DNA from: JBBRLG01 sp038231495
Lineage (GTDB): Bacteria > Planctomycetota > Planctomycetia > Gemmatales > Gemmataceae
Length of the DNA stretch: 22,815 nt
Reading direction: 5' to 3'
Assembly: GCA_038231495.1 (NCBI GenBank)
Contig: JBBRLG010000043.1
Location: 1 to 22,815 of the forward strand
Both the position numbers and the translations under genes were made by a program. Positions 15,303-22,815 of this stretch are shown here, in pieces (position 1 is the stretch's first letter; each line of letters begins with the position of its first letter). A model generated the notes under the pieces. It searched no databases and was not told the DNA's origin. It was given only the letters and a program-made list of their open reading frames with translations.

Positions 15303-17756
15303 CTATTCGTCGTCGAACAGCGTGCGCTGCTTCGGAACAGGAACCTTCGCCGCCGCGCTTTCGATGCCGCTCCAACCCGTCACCACTTCATTGTAAGCTC
15401 GGGCGTCCTCGGCCCGTCCGGCGCGTTCGCTGAGCGTATAGAGACGATATGCCAGCTGCCGCGCGGCTTCGGCCTTGGCGGCGACGCCGGCGAGCACCTT
15501 GGCCGCACCGCTGTCGCCATCGGTGTTGTAGGCGCGAATTAGTTGGTGCAGGACTTTCCACACGGGAAGGCGGGAATCGCTCGCGGGATCCCAGTGAGCC
15601 GGGTATTCCTTCCACTTGAGCAACCGCACGTTGCCGCCGCCGGACTCGATCACACCGGCTTGTTGTACCCCGGCGACGCTCGTGCCCTTGGCGCGGGCCA
15701 GCGTGTCCGCTTCGCCGAACTTACCGGTCTCCCAGCCGTGTTGCTCGAACCAGTGCAAACAGAATTGCGTATCGGCGTCGAAGTCGTCCTCGGCCAGGAA
15801 GCGGTTGATGAGTTGCAGGGCGGTCTTCACGGTCATCGGCGTGCCGTCGGCTTCGAGTACGGCGTCGTAGCGGCTGAAGATGGCCATGCCGGGGCCGATG
15901 ATCGCTTGGGACAGGTCCACCGGGGCAACCGGCGAGTGCAGCCCTTCGCTCCCGCGGGTCATGGCGTCGAGGGCGAGCGGTAGCGCTTCATTGAGTTGGC
16001 GGACGAACTGCCGCCGTGAAATCGTCCCCGCGTCCGATGCCCGCGGGCGGCAGACGAGGATGATTGACGAGGCGAGGGCATTAGACCCCATGCCAACCAT
16101 GCGGTTGCCGAGCTCGGTCCTCATTGGCCAAGTGCCGGTGAGCGACAAACCGGATTTTGACATGGCTTCCAAAAATGTTTCCCAACCTGTCGACGATGTG
16201 CCTTCCGCGCCCTCGGTTTCAGACTGCTTGAAAGCGTAGTAGATGGTAATCGGTGCCGAAGGATGGGCTTCTTCCGAAAGATTCCTCATCACCTGGGTCA
16301 TCCCATTAAGAAAAAACTTGTTTGCGTTCTCTTGACTTCCATGGCGGTATGGAACAGCGACCAACTCTTCTGCCTTAGGCACCGCAATGGTGGAAAGAAG
16401 ATGGAGAAAAACAGGCCGAAGCGAACGCCGCAACCAAGTGTAGAAGAAGTCGGAAAGTTCAGCGTAGCTAATGTTGTCGTAGCACGGCGGATCAGTAGAG
16501 ATAAAATCACCGCGCGACGTATACATTTTGACCGCATCAGCCTGGATTGCTCCACCGCCAGCCCGACAAGGTACAAGTTCGATTGCCTTGGCCCCCCACT
16601 CTACGTTATTTAGCCAGCTTCCACTCGATTCGGACAGTGGATTGCCCTCCGCGAAATCCCATGTCATAGGAATTGCTTGACGTGCGAAAGTATTGCGTAG
16701 CGCTTCCATTTTTGGGCTATTGTCCCATGTGCATATCGTGGAGCCGCGGTCTGCTGATCTGCTGAGTGCTAAGGCCAGATACACACTCACACCCTCAGCA
16801 TAGGCACTGGCCCCTGCGCCACCGGCGTCGAGGCTCTGGTCGTCGTTGGGCAACCCACTCGCGAATGCATCCAACCGAATCCGCTTCCGCGCTTCGCTGA
16901 CCAAATCGCTGAACGTCGTCAAGGCCACTAACTGCCGGGGGGTGAAAAGATGACCCCAGGTTGTTAAGCCATATGCGGAGCATACCCCGCCGGTAATCAT
17001 CGCACGGGTTGGTGTGGACCCCGACAAAAAAGTTGTGCGTGCTTCCGTTACTACGTCTAAATTGGCTGCCGAGAACGCTGCTTCGGTGTGCACGTCGAAA
17101 GGATCGAGATAGACGCGGCCACGAGTCCCTTCGGCCACAACCGCCATTAATCGCATTCCAAGACGATTCGCCTTACCCTCCTCGCGGATGTAATCCCGCC
17201 CGACAACTGTCTTGCTCATCAGGCAGACGAAATCTTGGGCTTTGCCCGCACGAGTGCCCAGTTTCGCTTCCACGGGCGGCTTACCAACCTTCACCGCGAA
17301 TTTATAGTTGTCTTTGCCGATCATTGCTTGCACATAGGCTTCTTTCCCCTCTTTGCTACCCAGGATGAAAGTGCTGGCGAGCGGCACCTCCACGTGCGCG
17401 AACGCTGGGTTCGGACTCTTCACCGTGCGGACCCACAGCCAGGCGATGACCGTGAGCTTATCGCCGACGTATCGCTCCAGATCGGGCCGGTCTTTTGCCA
17501 TTGCTTCTGTTACTTCGATCGGTGGGTAGAGATGCCCGATCCGCTTGAAGGCCTCGTCACGCATCCACTGGCCATAGCGGCGGACATCCTCGGCGAGGCC
17601 GGCGGCTCCGTGCCAGGTGGTGAGTGGGTTCTGTGCGTCGGGATGTACGGGTGGCCGGTTAGCGAACTTCGGTGGAATCTCGATCATCGCCTTGTTGATG
17701 AGCACCGCGACCGGGTTCAGGTCGCTGGCGTGGGCTTCCAGGCCGAGCCGCTGGGC
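15303..17756 (-). CDS. DUF1156 adenine methylase, part after nonsense codon
   Basis: This is the same-frame continuation of the methylase: AQRLGLEAHASDLNPVAVLI directly follows the stop codon, so the DNA is one gene of 977 codons. Re-initiation is possible at GTG 17703-17705. The segment carries the rest of the SAM site (SDLNP), the large target-recognition region, and catalytic motif IV at codons 581-586. There the sequence is DPPCYD, where this family normally has DPPYYD: the aromatic residue that stacks on the target adenine is Cys (codon at 16482-16484, one base from Tyr). YAELSDFFYTWLRRSL follows as in the family. The end is TLFDDE and TAG. It is truncated as sequenced, so activity is doubtful. 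Confidence 0.72.
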   Translation of the reverse strand, partial: AQRLGLEAHASDLNPVAVLINKAMIEIPPKFANRPPVHPDAQNPLTTWHGAAGLAEDVRRYGQWMRDEAFKRIGHLYPPIEVTEAMAKDRPDLERYVGDKLTVIAWLWVRTVKSPNPAFAHVEVPLASTFILGSKEGKEAYVQAMIGKDNYKFAVKVGKPPVEAKLGTRAGKAQDFVCLMSKTVVGRDYIREEGKANRLGMRLMAVVAEGTRGRVYLDPFDVHTEAAFSAANLDVVTEARTTFLSGSTPTRAMITGGVCSAYGLTTWGHLFTPRQLVALTTFSDLVSEARKRIRLDAFASGLPNDDQSLDAGGAGASAYAEGVSVYLALALSRSADRGSTICTWDNSPKMEALRNTFARQAIPMTWDFAEGNPLSESSGSWLNNVEWGAKAIELVPCRAGGGAIQADAVKMYTSRGDFISTDPPCYDNISYAELSDFFYTWLRRSLRPVFLHLLSTIAVPKAEELVAVPYRHGSQENANKFFLNGMTQVMRNLSEEAHPSAPITIYYAFKQSETEGAEGTSSTGWETFLEAMSKSGLSLTGTWPMRTELGNRMVGMGSNALASSIILVCRPRASDAGTISRRQFVRQLNEALPLALDAMTRGSEGLHSPVAPVDLSQAIIGPGMAIFSRYDAVLEADGTPMTVKTALQLINRFLAEDDFDADTQFCLHWFEQHGWETGKFGEADTLARAKGTSVAGVQQAGVIESGGGNVRLLKWKEYPAHWDPASDSRLPVWKVLHQLIRAYNTDGDSGAAKVLAGVAAKAEAARQLAYRLYTLSERAGRAEDARAYNEVVTGWSGIESAAAKVPVPKQRTLFDDE

Positions 17757-18233
<477 letters not shown>

Positions 18234-18301
18234 TGTAGCCCTCGACTGCGCACGGAAGGGCTTGCCATTCCCTCAATGATGCTGTCGGGAATCAGGGTGG
18301 A

Positions 18302-19021
18302 TCAGACGATGCGCAACACGCGGCAGGTCTCCTCGTAACTGGCCTCCAGTTCCAGCGGCACGGCAAGATTCTCGGCCAGCCACAACGGCAGCGTCGGCAG
18401 CGGCCGACCGAGTTGCAGCGTGTGCGACCACGTCTCGAGCACCCGCTTGCGGCCACGATCGATCCAGCGGCAAGCGGCAGCGTAAATCGGCGGCGGCTCG
18501 GCCCCCAGCGACGGGTCGCTATGGCCGATCATGTCCAGGAGTTCGGCATACAGGTTGAAGCGCCGAGATGTGACGAGATCGACGATCGACACCGAGACGC
18601 CCTGCCGCAACAGCGCCGCGCATTTCGTGACGAAAACGCGGCGGCTCTCGGGCCGATCCTTGTTGGAGGGGCTGACAATCTCCACGGCCGCGACCAGTCG
18701 GCGCCCGCGCTCGGCGTCGTAGACGCGCACCTCGTATTCGTCGGCGTTCAGAAGATCGGTTTCGACGGCAAGGCTCGGCTCGGAAGTCTGCCAGGACGCG
18801 CCGTTCTCGGTGGGGAGGGCGGCAAAGTCCGCGTCGTCTTTCTCGAACGTCACCGCGTCGATCTCGATCTCGGTCCCCAAGTGGACGTGCGGGCCCGCGA
18901 CGTAGCGCGGCGGCAGAATGGGGTTCAGCCGTTGAACGATCATCGCCGGCCATTGACCGTGGACGAGCTCCCAGGAAGTCTGGTCGTCGAGAGGCGGATG
19001 AAAGTGGTCGCGGAGCGGCAT
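18302..19021 (-). CDS. DUF4058 family protein, possible PD-(D/E)XK fold
   Basis: A 239-residue protein of the DUF4058 family, common in planctomycetes and cyanobacteria and without a known function. It starts MPLRDHFHPPLDD and contains PPRYVAG and EIEIDA (51-56). The core EVRVYD (97-102) and AVEIVSPSNK (112-121) is followed by a helix and SVSIVDLV. This acidic-strand, ESPS-like pattern resembles the Uma2/DUF820 branch of the PD-(D/E)XK nucleases (Glu51, Asp102 and Glu114 as candidate metal ligands), which is an inference by eye. Its ATG stands only 3 bases after the helicase stop, implying coupled translation and a linked function. It appears intact. Confidence 0.8.
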   Translation of the reverse strand: MPLRDHFHPPLDDQTSWELVHGQWPAMIVQRLNPILPPRYVAGPHVHLGTEIEIDAVTFEKDDADFAALPTENGASWQTSEPSLAVETDLLNADEYEVRVYDAERGRRLVAAVEIVSPSNKDRPESRRVFVTKCAALLRQGVSVSIVDLVTSRRFNLYAELLDMIGHSDPSLGAEPPPIYAAACRWIDRGRKRVLETWSHTLQLGRPLPTLPLWLAENLAVPLELEASYEETCRVLRIV

Positions 19022-19024
19022 GTG

Positions 19025-22504
<3,480 letters not shown>

Positions 22505-22815
22505 GGTCGGTCCCTTTACCCGCGCCCGGAGAGCGTCATTGGCCGGATTTACGGTTCGGCTTCTTCGGCGGTGTGAAGCCCGACTCTACCGCCGATGCCA
22601 AAGGAGTAGGCCCCGCGGCGGCACCCCTCGGCCAGGGCTACCACGGTATTCGCTCTGCTGCGTCCGAGCGCTAACCCGGATTACGCACCAAGGGTTAATA
22701 GCCATCGTTTATATCGTCTTTAGGGTGTTCGGGGCTGCCTGTCCGCCACGCTTGGTTTGGGACGCAGCCACCTGGCAGCGGTTCGGCAGCTGTTTCGGCC
22801 CAGTTTGGGCCACCC
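22505..22815 (-). promoter_or_regulatory. Upstream region of the helicase operon
   Basis: No gene is visible in these 311 bases. An A/T-rich patch at about 22684-22723 contains minus-strand TATTAA (22700-22695) and TATAAA (22713-22708), possible -10 elements without convincing -35 partners; transcription from here would leave a leader of about 180 bases. A short hairpin GGCCCA-GTT-TGGGCC lies at 22797-22811. The operon promoter probably lies here, but no exact site can be supported. Confidence 0.3.

Noticed and set aside
14115..15542. 475-codon plus-strand frame
   Set aside because: It covers DUF499, the toxin-antitoxin pair and the methylase end in antisense; those are supported by motifs, this is not.

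Overview
The window looks like part of a GC-rich planctomycete-type genome, probably close to Gemmata and its relatives. This is an inference from base composition, the many intergenic hairpins (including a REP stem reading GTTCCCAAAC), and the mix of families (DUF2281, DUF4058, Phd/PIN, DUF499/DUF1156); no rRNA or marker gene confirms it.

Left part (1-4170). A MITE-like nested inverted repeat lies at 1-178. It is followed by a complete DUF262/DUF1524 GmrSD-like nuclease gene (238-2337), then a small DUF2281-like antitoxin gene (2408-2626) invaded by a REPIN-type pair of hairpins. Two apparently ordinary chromosomal metabolic genes follow: a dimethylargininase/amidinotransferase-family enzyme (2682-3503) and a cysteine dioxygenase (3581-4114), closed by a hairpin.

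Middle part (4171-10681, all plus strand). This begins with a 47-base 3' fragment of a tRNA-Lys(CTT) gene, read as the att scar of an integrated element. Possible integrase-tail debris comes next. Then come a large multi-HTH protein with a 141-codon internal tandem duplication and an in-frame amber codon, a GGGTAACAAA repeat cluster, an AlpA-like HTH protein, a frameshifted primase-polymerase (PrimPol), a small ORF, and a terminase small/large subunit pair. No portal, capsid or tail gene follows, so this is a phage remnant or phage-satellite-like element.

Right part (10722-22504, all minus strand). This is a probable anti-phage operon, read right to left: an SNF2-type helicase with a C-terminal DUF3883-like domain, a DUF4058 protein (possible PD-(D/E)XK-type fold), a DUF1156 DNA adenine methyltransferase, a Phd antitoxin with a PIN toxin, a DUF499 ATPase, and a calcineurin-like phosphatase. 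The helicase, methylase and DUF499 combination is known from defence islands. The added DUF4058, toxin-antitoxin pair and phosphatase make this version noteworthy. The methylase carries one nonsense codon just after its SAM-binding motif plus a DPPC in place of DPPY, and DUF499 carries one frameshift, so as sequenced the system is probably inactive or decaying.

Four otherwise well-preserved genes therefore each have one disabling lesion. Either the island is a recently decaying one, or some of the lesions are sequence errors; raw reads or relatives would decide.
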